This document shows positions 41,899 through 51,692 of a stretch of DNA of 56,943 nt, in pieces (the first letter of the stretch is position 1; every line of letters starts with the position of its first letter). The notes under the pieces were generated by a model, which saw only the letters and a program-made list of their open reading frames with translations, was not told where the DNA came from and made no database searches. The position numbers were made by a program, and so were the translations under genes. The DNA comes from CAMYLR01 sp039590215 (GTDB lineage: Bacteria > Gemmatimonadota > Gemmatimonadetes > JACCXV01 > JAHWKZ01): NCBI GenBank assembly GCA_039590215.1, contig JBDHFX010000006.1, positions 1 through 56,943 on the forward strand. The letters run 5' to 3'.

Positions 41899-43395
41899 AT
41901 GCCGGGAGCACGCCGAAGACAGATCCGCAGCAAGCTCATCGTGACCTTCATCGCGTTGGTCACGATGCTCGTCGTGGCGAGCGCCTACGTCTGGTATCGG
42001 GTCGCGACCGGGCACGTTCGCCGTGAGATGGAGAACCGTTTGCTGGCGGTTGCCGAGGCCGGGGGACTCGTCTTCGACCCCGAGCTTACGACGGTGTTGG
42101 TGGGTGACCTCGGACCTCGCACGCGAGCCATCGCTCAGGACCAACTTAGACAGATCAAGGATCGGCTCGGTGTTCGTGAGGCGTACATATTTGATCGTCA
42201 GCACCGCATCCTGGCCTCCACCGATTCACTGGACATGGACGTCGGCGTCGTTTCTCCGCAACTCGACAACTACGCCGCTGAGATCGACCGCGCCTTCGCC
42301 GGTGAAGCGGTGCTGACCGTGCCGTTCACGGATCGATCGGGAACTGTTTATCAAACCGCGTTCGCCCCGCTCATCGGATACCGCGATTCGGAGGGCACCC
42401 AACGGGATGTGGTGGCGGTGTTCGGGGTCGATCTTTCACTGGCATTCCTCGAGGTGTTCAACGACTTCCGACAGCTGACGGTGCTGCTTTCGCTGGTCGC
42501 GATCCTGCTTACGGTCATCGTCGGCGTGGTATTCGCAAGGTCACTTTCGGAACCGATCGGTGCGCTGGTCCGCTCTGCTGAACGAATGGAGCGCGGCGAG
42601 ATGACCGAACCGGTCGCAGTAGAGACTCATGACGAGATCGGGTATCTCGGCGATGCCTTAGAGAATATGCGTAAGGGTATTGTGAGACGAGACCGTCATC
42701 TGCGGACGATGCTCGCGGGCGTCGCTCACGAGATACGAAACCCGCTGGGAGGCATTGAGATCTTCGCCGGCCTTCTGCGGGATGACTTGCCGGAGGAGGA
42801 TCACCGTCGCTCGCACTTGGAAAAGATCATTCGCGAGGTCCAACACCTGAAAACGATCATTAACGAATTCCTAATCTACGCGCGCCCGCGTCGTCCTATC
42901 ATAGAGCCCTTCTCGCTATCGGAACTGCTCGACGACGTGAGTTTCTTGCTGACGGCTGACGCCGACGCCCGCGACGTCGAAGTGTCGGTCGACTTGGTCG
43001 ACGATGAAATCAGCGTTCACGCCGACGTCGAGCAAATAAAACGGGCGATACTAAACCTGGTCAAGAACGCGATACAGGCGTCATCGGAAGGCGGCACGGT
43101 CGAGGTTCGAGGGCACCAGGTGGAAAACAAGGTGCGGATCACTGTTAAGGACTACGGGTTCGGAATCGAGCCTGAGCAGGTCAAAAGGATCTTCGACCCG
43201 TTCTTTACGACCAAGGGGTCTGGGGTCGGTCTGGGATTGTCGATTGTGCGATCCATTATTGAAGAGAATGACGGCGATATCTGGGTCGAGAGCGTACCCC
43301 ACGAACGGACAATGTTCTTCATTTCTCTGCCTGCGTCGGGCACTGGCGGCGGCAGGTTCCGGGCGATCGAAAAGCCCGCAGCGTTGGGGCGTTGA
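41899..43395 (+). CDS. Membrane sensor histidine kinase
   Basis: A 498-residue kinase. One membrane helix (LIVTFIALVTMLVVASAYVW), a periplasmic sensor domain of about 140 residues rich in REAYIFDRQHRILAS-type PAS/PDC strands, a second helix (LLSLVAILLTVIVGVVFA), HAMP, HisKA (VAHEIRNPLGGIEIF, phospho-acceptor His), and HATPase_c with NLVKNAIQAS, DYGFGIEPEQVKRIFDPFF and GLGLSIVRSIIEENDG. ATG 41899 is chosen; TTG 41875 in the same frame is possible. It pairs with the sigma-54 activator that starts three bases after its stop. Confidence 0.92.
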   Translation: MPGARRRQIRSKLIVTFIALVTMLVVASAYVWYRVATGHVRREMENRLLAVAEAGGLVFDPELTTVLVGDLGPRTRAIAQDQLRQIKDRLGVREAYIFDRQHRILASTDSLDMDVGVVSPQLDNYAAEIDRAFAGEAVLTVPFTDRSGTVYQTAFAPLIGYRDSEGTQRDVVAVFGVDLSLAFLEVFNDFRQLTVLLSLVAILLTVIVGVVFARSLSEPIGALVRSAERMERGEMTEPVAVETHDEIGYLGDALENMRKGIVRRDRHLRTMLAGVAHEIRNPLGGIEIFAGLLRDDLPEEDHRRSHLEKIIREVQHLKTIINEFLIYARPRRPIIEPFSLSELLDDVSFLLTADADARDVEVSVDLVDDEISVHADVEQIKRAILNLVKNAIQASSEGGTVEVRGHQVENKVRITVKDYGFGIEPEQVKRIFDPFFTTKGSGVGLGLSIVRSIIEENDGDIWVESVPHERTMFFISLPASGTGGGRFRAIEKPAALGR

Positions 43396-43397
43396 CG

Positions 43398-44816
43398 ATG
43401 TCAGGGTCTAAGGATGTCTCCGTGGCGCGAATCGTGGTTGTCGAAGATAACCCCACCATGCGAGAGGGGTTGGAAGCGATGCTGACTCGTGCGGGCCATG
43501 ATGTCGCTGTCGCCCCCAATGGGGAGCACGCGCTAGCGCTTTGCAAGGAAAGTGTCACTGACCTTGTGATTACGGATTTCAAGATGGAGGGGATGAGCGG
43601 CATCGACGTCCTGAACGCGTTGCGCGGGCGGCCGTACCCCGGACAGCCGGAAGTCATATTGATCACCGCGTTTGGAACGATCGATATCGCGGTCGAAGCG
43701 ATGAAGCGGGGGGCGGTCGACTTTATCACCAAGCCGTTCGATCCTAAAGAATTCGGCGTCAAAGTTGATCGTGCACTTGCTACTCGTGCAATAAGGCGCG
43801 AGCGCGATGCCTTGCGCGCCGAGACCGAATACCTGCGTGAAGAGGTCGAACATCACTTCGGCGAGATCGTCGGCCACTCTGCCTCGATGCAGAAGATCTT
43901 CGACTCAGTGCGCAAGATCTCGGGGACGAGCTCGTCGGTCTATATCTATGGCGAGAGTGGGACCGGTAAAGAACTGGTCGCGCGGGCCATTCACCGCGCG
44001 AGCCCCAGAGGTGATGGCCCGTTCATCAAGGTCAATTGCTCGGCATTGGCTGAGAGCCTGCTGGAATCGGAGCTCTTCGGACACGAGAAAGGGGCCTTTA
44101 CTGGTGCCGTTAAACAGCGAAAAGGGCGTTTCGAGCTGGCTCACAAGGGCACGCTCTTCCTCGATGAGATCGCTGACATTCCAGCACCGACCCAAATCAA
44201 GCTGCTCCGGGTGCTACAGGAGAAAGAGATCGAGCGAGTCGGTGGGGAAGAAACGATTCGCGTCGATGTCAGAATCATAAGCGCCACCAACAAGGACTTG
44301 GGTCCATTGGTTGAGGATGGGACGTTCCGCGAGGACCTTTACTATCGACTCCATATCGTTCCCATAGAGATCCCGCCCTTGCGGAGCCGCAAGGATGATA
44401 TCCGGCCGCTGGTTACGCATTTTCTCCAGACGATCAGTGGAGAGATCGGCAAGCCGATCGAAGGCATCAGCGACCGTGCGCTCGAGCTTCTGCATACGTA
44501 CGACTGGCCTGGGAACATTCGCGAGCTCGAGAACATGATCGAGCGCGCGATCGTGTTGTGCGACGGGAAGATCCTGGAGCCAGAAGCATTCCCACTCGAT
44601 GAACGAGTGGCCCCTCGGGTAGGACCGACAATCAGCGCGCCTCCGGTGGGGAGTATCAGGCTCGACCAGGCGCTCGAGGAACTCGAGCGATCGATGATCG
44701 AGCGCGCGCTCGAGCAGGCGAACGGCGTAAAGACGAAGACCGCCGATTTGCTTGGGATCAAGACTAGCGCGCTTTATTACAAGCTGGAAAAGTATGGTCT
44801 CGCGCGCGACGACTAG
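43398..44816 (+). CDS. Sigma-54-dependent response regulator (NtrC/AtoC family)
   Basis: A 472-residue regulator. Receiver domain with VVVEDNPTMREGLE and phospho-acceptor Asp in DLVITDFKM; AAA+ domain with Walker A GESGTGKELVARAIH, the sigma-54 contact loop ELFGHEKGAFTGA, Walker B GTLFLDEIADI and the arginine-finger region; Fis-type HTH at the end (AKTADLLGIKTSALYYKL-like). It should activate a sigma-54 promoter on phosphorylation by the adjacent kinase. No matching promoter was found in the window, so targets may lie elsewhere. ATG 43398 is used; TTG 43392 overlaps the kinase stop. Confidence 0.94.
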   Translation: MSGSKDVSVARIVVVEDNPTMREGLEAMLTRAGHDVAVAPNGEHALALCKESVTDLVITDFKMEGMSGIDVLNALRGRPYPGQPEVILITAFGTIDIAVEAMKRGAVDFITKPFDPKEFGVKVDRALATRAIRRERDALRAETEYLREEVEHHFGEIVGHSASMQKIFDSVRKISGTSSSVYIYGESGTGKELVARAIHRASPRGDGPFIKVNCSALAESLLESELFGHEKGAFTGAVKQRKGRFELAHKGTLFLDEIADIPAPTQIKLLRVLQEKEIERVGGEETIRVDVRIISATNKDLGPLVEDGTFREDLYYRLHIVPIEIPPLRSRKDDIRPLVTHFLQTISGEIGKPIEGISDRALELLHTYDWPGNIRELENMIERAIVLCDGKILEPEAFPLDERVAPRVGPTISAPPVGSIRLDQALEELERSMIERALEQANGVKTKTADLLGIKTSALYYKLEKYGLARDD

Positions 44817-45714
44817 GCTCGGGCTAGTGCTCTTCGTATGGTTCAGCGCGATCGTGCTGAACTCGACGAGTTTAAGTGCGCAGGGACCCGGCATCGTCGA
44901 GCTGAGGCGGCTGATCGACGGGCGAGAGACGGAGATCGCGCGACTCGAAGTGAGGCTCCGATCCCTCGAGCAGCGTGGTGACTCACTGAGCGCTGCTAAG
45001 CGAGCGGCCGAACCGGGCAGCGCCCGGTTCGTGTCGATCTCGAATCAGATCCTCGAATCGTCGGAGCAGATTACAAACGTCACGCGTCAGCTCCGAGTGC
45101 TCTACGAGCAAGTGCGCGATCTCAAGACCCAGGTGTTCCTTGCCTACAACGAGCAGATACCAATTGTTCAGCAGGAAATCGATGCTGTTACGAGTCGTGA
45201 TCCCACGGCCGAGAACGACCTCGAGCTGCGCCGGCTGGTGGCGCTGCTCGCGGACTACGTGCAAGCAAGGGAGGATTTGACGACCGAGATCGAAGAAGTG
45301 GAAGAAGATCTCTTCTTGCCACGACTTGCGTTTGACCCGCGAGATGGTCCGGCGCAGCTCCGCGTCAAAGAGGCGATCGCGCGTGATGCCGTCGACAAGA
45401 TCGATGAGCGGATCGCCGCTATCGAAGACCAGATAAACAAGACGCTCCAGAAACAGCGTGATCTCGAGGAGTTTCAACGCATAAAGGACGACATCGAACG
45501 CGATGCGGGGGCAGCGCTGGGAGGAAGTGTGATCGAAGCGATCTTGAGCGATAGAGGCGTGGGAGGTCGCTCCGGTCCCGGAGACGTATTCGAGGACCCG
45601 GATGCCCGGTTACGCGCCTTGCAACAGCGCAGATTCGACCTGCTCCAACGGCGCGACGACTATGCAAACAAGGCAGAACAATTCGCTGAAAGACGAGCAG
45701 CATTTTATCGTTAA
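44794..45714 (+). CDS. Exported coiled-coil protein
   Basis: A 306-residue protein overlapping the regulator gene by 23 bases. Signal peptide LGLVLFVWFSAIVLNSTSLSAQ with cleavage after SAQ. The rest is nearly all charged helix: LRRLIDGRETEIARLEVRLRS, QITNVTRQLRVLYEQVRDLK and later heptad stretches. No enzyme motif. The plan resembles periplasmic coiled-coil adaptors that bridge the two membranes, but no family is recognised. Overlap implies co-transcription with the two-component pair. Confidence 0.75.
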   Translation: MVSRATTRLGLVLFVWFSAIVLNSTSLSAQGPGIVELRRLIDGRETEIARLEVRLRSLEQRGDSLSAAKRAAEPGSARFVSISNQILESSEQITNVTRQLRVLYEQVRDLKTQVFLAYNEQIPIVQQEIDAVTSRDPTAENDLELRRLVALLADYVQAREDLTTEIEEVEEDLFLPRLAFDPRDGPAQLRVKEAIARDAVDKIDERIAAIEDQINKTLQKQRDLEEFQRIKDDIERDAGAALGGSVIEAILSDRGVGGRSGPGDVFEDPDARLRALQQRRFDLLQRRDDYANKAEQFAERRAAFYR

Positions 45715-45736
45715 CCTGTGTCAGGAGGAGTCATCT

Positions 45737-46897
45737 ATGACGTGCCATCGTAGGAAACCGCGGGGCCGCCCGCCGCGGTCGAGTACGTCGGCGCTCGCGA
45801 TTGCGTGGCTGTTGACGCTGTTGCCGACTGTACTCCACGCTCAAGGGGCGTGGGACTACGACCAAGACGTTCACGTGACGTACGAATTCGACGATAACGT
45901 CGATGAGGCGCTCAGTGATCCCGTGCGTGCACAGATCGCTCGCCTCGCGTACAGCGGAGACTTGGAATGGGGAGAGGCGGGCGCGCAGCGTCTGTCGCTG
46001 TCCTACGAGGGTGGCTTCAAGCGCCACTTCGGCTTGGTTGGCAACGACTTCGACTTGGCCAATCAGTTCGTCAATGAGGGCGGTGTCGGGTATGTGCGTC
46101 GAGTCGGCACAAACCTGGCGTTGGGCGGAGCCTTCGCGATCAAGAATCGAAAGTGGACCGACGACTTTTTCTTTATCAACGAGGATGGATTCACGAGCGT
46201 AGGCGGGGAGGCCAGCGCTACGTGGAACCTACGACCCTTGGCGCCGGATCAGCCGGCTCGACTGGAAGTCGGAACACGGTTCGCACGGGTGGACTTCGAG
46301 AATTTGGATCAGCCGTTCAATGAGCGATCGGTCGGCGGGTTTGGTTCGCTCACCAAGGATTTTGGTCAAGACGTTTCGGTCACCTGGCAATACGCGGTGG
46401 ATCGTATTCGCTATCCCGGCCGCGGCGTCGTGAGGCCTGACGACGACGACCCCGCGAATGCGTTCCGCGGCTTGACTCGACCCCGGCAGATCGACTATCT
46501 GCACGAATTGGGAGGCCAGCTGGTGTGGTTGGGGCCGGTCTCGGTGGAGGTCGAGTATCACTTCCGCTACAACGACTCAAACTCTTTTGGGCTTTCTTAC
46601 CTGAGCCACAACATCGGCTTGCAGGTGATCCGACGGTTGCCGTGGGACATGTTGGCGCAGTTCTACGGGCTCATCGAGCTGAGATCGTTCTCGGAACCAG
46701 CTCCGAACTTGAGCGGCGCTGGCACGCTGGATACCAGCGGCGCCTCCAATAACGTTTTGCTGCTTCGGTTGGTCAAGGATGTCAATTCACAGTACTCGGT
46801 CGAGGCTCGTTACGGACGGTATCGGAACGAGTCAATCACGTTGAATGATTTCTATACGAAGAATGTCTACTCCGTAGGCATGAACTTCCGGCCATGA
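45737..46897 (+). CDS. Outer-membrane beta-barrel protein of unknown function
   Basis: A 386-residue protein with a strong ribosome-binding site (AGGAGGAG) before ATG 45737 and a signal peptide (AIAWLLTLLPTVLHAQG). The mature part is a series of amphipathic strands such as VHVTYEFDDNVDE, RLSLSYEGGFKRHFG, ARLEVGTRFARVDF, VSVEVEYHFRYNDSN and a final YSVGMNFRP, with aromatic residues near the C-terminus as in barrel proteins. About 16 strands could be drawn. It resembles outer-membrane proteins of the DUF560/surface-lipoprotein type only in general plan. Cargo unknown. Confidence 0.75.
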   Translation: MTCHRRKPRGRPPRSSTSALAIAWLLTLLPTVLHAQGAWDYDQDVHVTYEFDDNVDEALSDPVRAQIARLAYSGDLEWGEAGAQRLSLSYEGGFKRHFGLVGNDFDLANQFVNEGGVGYVRRVGTNLALGGAFAIKNRKWTDDFFFINEDGFTSVGGEASATWNLRPLAPDQPARLEVGTRFARVDFENLDQPFNERSVGGFGSLTKDFGQDVSVTWQYAVDRIRYPGRGVVRPDDDDPANAFRGLTRPRQIDYLHELGGQLVWLGPVSVEVEYHFRYNDSNSFGLSYLSHNIGLQVIRRLPWDMLAQFYGLIELRSFSEPAPNLSGAGTLDTSGASNNVLLLRLVKDVNSQYSVEARYGRYRNESITLNDFYTKNVYSVGMNFRP

Positions 46898-46929
46898 ACC
46901 CGCACTCGTAAAGGCAGTCTTGAGATGAG

Positions 46930-49900
46930 ATGAGCACCCATCATGATCCGGAAGTCGTCTTCCGGGAGCTCTGCGCCGCCGCGCGCGGCCGCCGCCATCA
47001 ACGACTGGGCTGGACATCGGCGGCTGTCGCCGCGGCGTTCGTTTTTGCATTGGTCGCTTGGGAGATCGTGGTCGGGCCGGCGGGCGTTCTGCGTGGGCTC
47101 GGATACGTGGCGGTGACGATCGCCGCGCTCGTTTCAGTATGGCATCTGCTTCTCGGCTGGCGCCGGTCAGTCATCGAATCCGCTGACGTGGCGGCTGAGC
47201 TGGGACGATTGTTTCCGCAGACGAGAGGCACGCTCGAAGCTCTGCTCGAGGATCCTGGAGCCGGTCTGGCGGCTGCTCGGCAGCGATCTGCGGCATCGTG
47301 GCTCGAGCGTCGTGGCAACGCCAGGCTGGACAGCGCGTTGGCAGATCATGACCGCTCGAGGATCGCGCGACGGCGATGGCTGGCGTTCGCGATGGGAGCG
47401 GTAGCAGTGCTAACTGTAGTCAGTCAACCGACTGCTGCGAGTAGGGTCGCTGGGGTTTTGCAGCGACCACAGCAAGTGTGGCGATCCCCGACTGTCGAGT
47501 GGACGGTTGCACCGGGTGACATCGACGTCGCATATGGCGAGGAGTTGGTGGGCCAGGCGACGATTCTGGGCCCGCCATCGAGGGGTCCGCTGTTGCTCGA
47601 GTCACGCTCGCCGGCTTCCGCCTGGCGCGCCGAAACGGTGGCCGCGGGACCGACCGGTTCCTGGCGTTGGTCCGAAATAACCGGCCCATTCGAGTACCGA
47701 CTCAGGTTCGGGCCGTTCACCAGTCCCGTCTACCAGGTGACGGTTCGCGTACCGGTGGCCATGGTGCGGGTCGAGGCTCGTTTTGAGGGCGAAGCCTGGG
47801 AGCCGCTAGCCGGTCGAGCAGTGCCAACCGGCGAAACGCTTGAGATTCGCGGTGTGGCGAGCCAGAGGATCGATTCGGCTTGGGTGCAGTGGGCCGACGG
47901 GCGCAAAACTCCGCTCGAGATCGAAGGCGCCACGTTTGTGGGTCGGGTCCAACTCACGGTTGGAGAAGCCCGAGTCCTAGCTCGGACTCGGGGCGGTGTC
48001 GAGACCTCGCCGACGTCGTTCACCGTGATCGGGGCCGGGCCTGCGTTTGTTGAGCTCCTTCGACCAGAAGACGACCCGACAGTTCTCGGTAGCGCCGGTG
48101 TGTGGTTGGAAGTCAGAGCAGGCGCCACGGCCGGGCTTCAGGGACTACGATGGGAGACTGACGACGGACGAAGCGGTCTCATCGGCGATGTCGATGGGGC
48201 GCGTGATACGACCGTGGTGGCGATCGCGCGGCTCGGTGCTCGGCGTGCCCCAGGCGACAGCTTTCGATTCCGGGTCGTGGCGCGACCACTCCACGGCGGG
48301 CCTGCGGCGACCGAGTGGCGATCAGCGGTGATCGCGAGTCGGGCGGCGCTCAGTGCAGACGTCGCCGCCGATCGGGCCGCCGCCGGTCGTGAGATCGATC
48401 GCGCGCTGCAAGCGGCCCAGCGTGAGGTGCGCGGCGAGGGCTCGACGGGCGATCAACGGGAGCTCGACGCGCGGCTGCGGGCCGCCGCCGACAGCCTGGC
48501 TCAAACGCTCGATCGGACGCTGGCGGACCCGGACCTGCACCCCGGCCTCGCTGAACGCCTGGCGGCGTATCGACGATTGCTCGAGGGAACGTCGCAGGCC
48601 GATTTGACGCCCCAGCCCGGCCTGCCCAACGAACCCAACGCCGAGTTGTCCGCCCGGTCGTCGATGCTCGAGGCCATCCGTGAGGGACTGGCTGAGACCG
48701 AGGCGCTGATCCAGCTGTCGATGACCGCTGACACGCTGGCTGGCCTGGCTCGCTCCGAGGGCGAGCTGGCGAACGACACCCGCCAGACGGATCCGGATCG
48801 GCTGGGTGCCGAGATCGAACCCCGGCAATCGGAGATCGACGCCGCTGCATCGGCGGCGTCCGAGGAACTGCCCGACTCGCTCCGGACAGCAGTCGATGCC
48901 GCGCTCGAGAACGTTGGCGAGCAGATCGCGGATCGAGATCCGGCGGCGTTGGCGACGGCACAACAACAAGCTGCGGAAGCGCTCGAATGGGCCGCCGGTC
49001 AGGCGCGGGCGGAGGTCGATCGTGCGGCGGGTGCCGCCGCGGCGCGGCGAATAGCGATCGATCGCGCCGGCGCCGAGGTCTTGTTTCTGGCCCAACGACA
49101 GCGAGAGTTGGCCGAAGCGATGGGTGGTCCGCCTACTGGAGCTAGTCAGCACGCCGACAGAGTCTCCCGGCAGGCAGTGGTTGGACGGGGGTTGGAAGCC
49201 GCACTAGGCGAGTTGGTTGAAGCGATCGGCGGTCGCCCCGCTGGTGTCGAGTTGGCCACGCGCTTGGCGCAGGCGGTGTTCAGCGTTCGATATGCGGGGG
49301 AAGCCGTAGCGACCCCGCCAGGCCAAGGTCTCGGAAACTCTCAGGCGCAGGCCGCGGCCGAGGACGCGGCGGCGGCACTGATGTTGCTGGCGCGCGCGTT
49401 TCTGCTGCCGGACAGCGAGGGAGCGACCGGGGGCGCGGAAGGCGCAGCTGGCAGCTCGGGACAGGTCGCGCGGCAGCTGGAGTCGATGGCGCAAGCCGAG
49501 CGTTCGTTGGCCGATGCGCTCGGGAACAGCGATGAGCCGGCGGGTGGCAACCCTGAAGCCGCGGTAGCTCAACGTGAGATCGGTCGACAGCTCAACGACG
49601 TCGTGGAGGAGCTGCTCGAGATGGGGATCGACGTGCGTACAGTACAGGGGCTGGAGGCTGCGGTCGAGGAGCTGGCGCGCCAGTTGGAACGGGGTGTCCC
49701 GGGCGCGCGCGCCGATACCGATTTGCGAGCGTTGGCGCGTCGGCTCGCCGACGTCGGACGGATGGTCGAGCAAGAGACGACCGATCGCCGACGAGCGGAG
49801 GCAGCCCGTTCATTCGTCCCCGAAACGCCCTCGCCATTGCCACCTCGAGCAAGCGCGCCACGCCTCGATCCCGAAGCGGTGCTTGCGCCGTGGCGGGGTG

Positions 49901-49989
49901 TGTTGCCGAGGGGCGCGCTTGACTCGGTACGCGCGTACCTCGAATCACTCGCCGAGGCTGGCGTGCGATCCGCGTCGGGGACCGAGTGA
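46930..49989 (+). CDS. Large membrane-anchored coiled-coil protein (DUF4175-like)
   Basis: A 1019-residue protein, the longest intact gene here. Two membrane helices near residues 27-45 and 57-78 (WTSAAVAAAFVFALVAW, VAVTIAALVSVWHLLLGW), a third near 152-168, then several beta-sandwich-like domains (about 190-470, VEWTVAPGDIDVAYGEELVGQ), and long Ala/Glu/Arg helices to the end (about 480-1000), including AAGREIDRALQAAQREV. DUF4175 proteins have this plan and sit with DUF4159 and vWA or MoxR genes. No enzymatic motif. The stop overlaps the next start (GTGA). Confidence 0.75.
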   Translation: MSTHHDPEVVFRELCAAARGRRHQRLGWTSAAVAAAFVFALVAWEIVVGPAGVLRGLGYVAVTIAALVSVWHLLLGWRRSVIESADVAAELGRLFPQTRGTLEALLEDPGAGLAAARQRSAASWLERRGNARLDSALADHDRSRIARRRWLAFAMGAVAVLTVVSQPTAASRVAGVLQRPQQVWRSPTVEWTVAPGDIDVAYGEELVGQATILGPPSRGPLLLESRSPASAWRAETVAAGPTGSWRWSEITGPFEYRLRFGPFTSPVYQVTVRVPVAMVRVEARFEGEAWEPLAGRAVPTGETLEIRGVASQRIDSAWVQWADGRKTPLEIEGATFVGRVQLTVGEARVLARTRGGVETSPTSFTVIGAGPAFVELLRPEDDPTVLGSAGVWLEVRAGATAGLQGLRWETDDGRSGLIGDVDGARDTTVVAIARLGARRAPGDSFRFRVVARPLHGGPAATEWRSAVIASRAALSADVAADRAAAGREIDRALQAAQREVRGEGSTGDQRELDARLRAAADSLAQTLDRTLADPDLHPGLAERLAAYRRLLEGTSQADLTPQPGLPNEPNAELSARSSMLEAIREGLAETEALIQLSMTADTLAGLARSEGELANDTRQTDPDRLGAEIEPRQSEIDAAASAASEELPDSLRTAVDAALENVGEQIADRDPAALATAQQQAAEALEWAAGQARAEVDRAAGAAAARRIAIDRAGAEVLFLAQRQRELAEAMGGPPTGASQHADRVSRQAVVGRGLEAALGELVEAIGGRPAGVELATRLAQAVFSVRYAGEAVATPPGQGLGNSQAQAAAEDAAAALMLLARAFLLPDSEGATGGAEGAAGSSGQVARQLESMAQAERSLADALGNSDEPAGGNPEAAVAQREIGRQLNDVVEELLEMGIDVRTVQGLEAAVEELARQLERGVPGARADTDLRALARRLADVGRMVEQETTDRRRAEAARSFVPETPSPLPPRASAPRLDPEAVLAPWRGVLPRGALDSVRAYLESLAEAGVRSASGTE

Positions 49990-51692
49990 GCGATCGTCAG
50001 CGGTCGATTGGCGTCGTCGCGGCCGTCGTGGTGGTGGCGGGACTTGCGACCGCTGCCCCCGGAGTGTCTCAGACTCTCGAGATGCTGGAAGCCGGGCGAG
50101 CGGCCGCCAATCGGGGCGACCATGCCGAGGCATTTGCTCGCTTTAGGGCCGCATACCAGCCAGCCGAGGATCATCCGATGGCGCTGGCCGGGATGGCTCG
50201 CGCCGTGGCACACCTAGACGAGGTCGACCGTTTCCGTGCGGTGCTCGACAGCCTTGCGATCAGAGAAGACGTGGGCCCAAACGCGCTTTCTTACTGGGCT
50301 GCGCTGTCGCTCGAAGCCGGTGTCGAGCCGGTTACAGTCGTCGATCGGTTCGATGCCTACCTCGATCGGCGACCGGGCGATTTTGGGCCGTTGGCGAGAT
50401 TGTTTCGCGTCCTGCTTGGGCAGGGCACACACGCGGGCGCGGCGGCGCTCCTCGACCGCGCCCGCGATCGGGGTGCCGACCCAGCCGCGGTGGCGATGTT
50501 GCGCGGCGAGCTGGAGTTGGATCGACAGGACCCCGGGGCTGCGTTGACCGCGTATCTGACCGCGGTCAGTTACGGTGGTGCGACCCTCGTCGGAGCGATC
50601 GCGGCGATCGAGGCGCTGCTCGAGAAGTGGTCGCCGAGCTTGGCGACGGACATCGCTGTCGAAAGGCTGGAGACGGCCAAAGCGGGAGCGGATGCACGGG
50701 CCGCCGGGCTGCTGTCGCCGCTCGTGGTGCAAGCGTGGATCAAGGCAGGTGATTGGACGCAAGCGATCGCCGCCGCGAACGATCCAGCGCTCGGACTGGC
50801 CACGCGCGGTGAGCAGTTGCGTCGTGTGGCGGCTGCGTCGTTGCCGGTGGCACCGGCTGCCGCCGGTCGCGCATTGGATGTGCTTTTTGATCTAGGACCG
50901 CCGGCCACGAGACCGTCCGACCGCTTGCTGTCGGCCGAGATCGCCCGTGCGACCGGCGACCACGGCCGGGCCGCAGCCGAGCTCAGAGCGGCGGCGCGGG
51001 CAGGGGTCCCCGGCGCCGACCAGGGCGCGTGGGTGGCAGAAGTTGCTGCCGCTCGGGTGGCCGGTGATTTCGCCGCCGTTGAGCGTGCGCTCGAACGCGC
51101 GCGTGCAGAGGGCGTCGATTCGGCGGCGCTCGGCGTGCCGCTCGGGGACCTGTGGCTGAGCCGGCAGCGACCCGATAGTGCCATCGCATCCTACGCGCGG
51201 GCGATCAGCGAGGACGATGCGACCGCTGCGGCACTCGAAGCGCTCGAGCGCGCCCGACTGGTCCAGTGGCTTCTCAGAGCGCGCGTGGCCGACCCGTTCT
51301 ATGCAGTGCTCGGCCGAACGATGATCGAAGCCCCCCGACGAGCGACGGTGGCGTCGACACGACTCGACTCGCTGGCGAGTTCGATCGGGGAGTCGGACTC
51401 GCTCGGCATCGCGCGATCACTCGTGTACGGCTTGGCCGGTGAGTGGCGGGGGCGGGCTGGTGACGCGACCGGCGCAAGCGAGATGCTCGCTGGAGCGGTG
51501 GAGCGGTCTCCGGCCAGCGGCGAGGCGCCGGCTCTGTTGTTGGCGGCGGGCCGCTGGGCGGCGGTAGCCGAGAACCCCGAGCGTGCAGTGGCGCTGTGGC
51601 GCGAGATCGTAGCTAAGCACGCCACCAGCCCGTATGCGCTCGAGGCGCGACGACTGCTCGCCGGGACCAACGGCGATGATGGACGATCGTGA
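49986..51692 (+). CDS. Exported TPR-like repeat protein
   Basis: A 568-residue protein starting at GTG 49986 in the upstream stop. A signal segment (IGVVAAVVVVAGLATAAPGVSQ) is followed by helical repeats: MLEAGRAAANRGDHAEAFARF, MLRGELELDRQDPGAALTAYL, RATGDHGRAAAELRAAARAG, RPDSAIASYARAI, and a tail ALWREIVAKHATSPYALEARR typical of TPR ends. Likely a periplasmic scaffold for its neighbours. Very rich in Ala and Arg, as is the preceding gene. Confidence 0.75.
   Translation: MSDRQRSIGVVAAVVVVAGLATAAPGVSQTLEMLEAGRAAANRGDHAEAFARFRAAYQPAEDHPMALAGMARAVAHLDEVDRFRAVLDSLAIREDVGPNALSYWAALSLEAGVEPVTVVDRFDAYLDRRPGDFGPLARLFRVLLGQGTHAGAAALLDRARDRGADPAAVAMLRGELELDRQDPGAALTAYLTAVSYGGATLVGAIAAIEALLEKWSPSLATDIAVERLETAKAGADARAAGLLSPLVVQAWIKAGDWTQAIAAANDPALGLATRGEQLRRVAAASLPVAPAAAGRALDVLFDLGPPATRPSDRLLSAEIARATGDHGRAAAELRAAARAGVPGADQGAWVAEVAAARVAGDFAAVERALERARAEGVDSAALGVPLGDLWLSRQRPDSAIASYARAISEDDATAAALEALERARLVQWLLRARVADPFYAVLGRTMIEAPRRATVASTRLDSLASSIGESDSLGIARSLVYGLAGEWRGRAGDATGASEMLAGAVERSPASGEAPALLLAAGRWAAVAENPERAVALWREIVAKHATSPYALEARRLLAGTNGDDGRS

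Noticed and set aside
48322..49152. Minus-strand frame of 276 codons opposite the DUF4175-like gene
   Set aside because: Arg/Gln-rich composition mirrors the Ala/Glu helices on the + strand; no motif or start signal.
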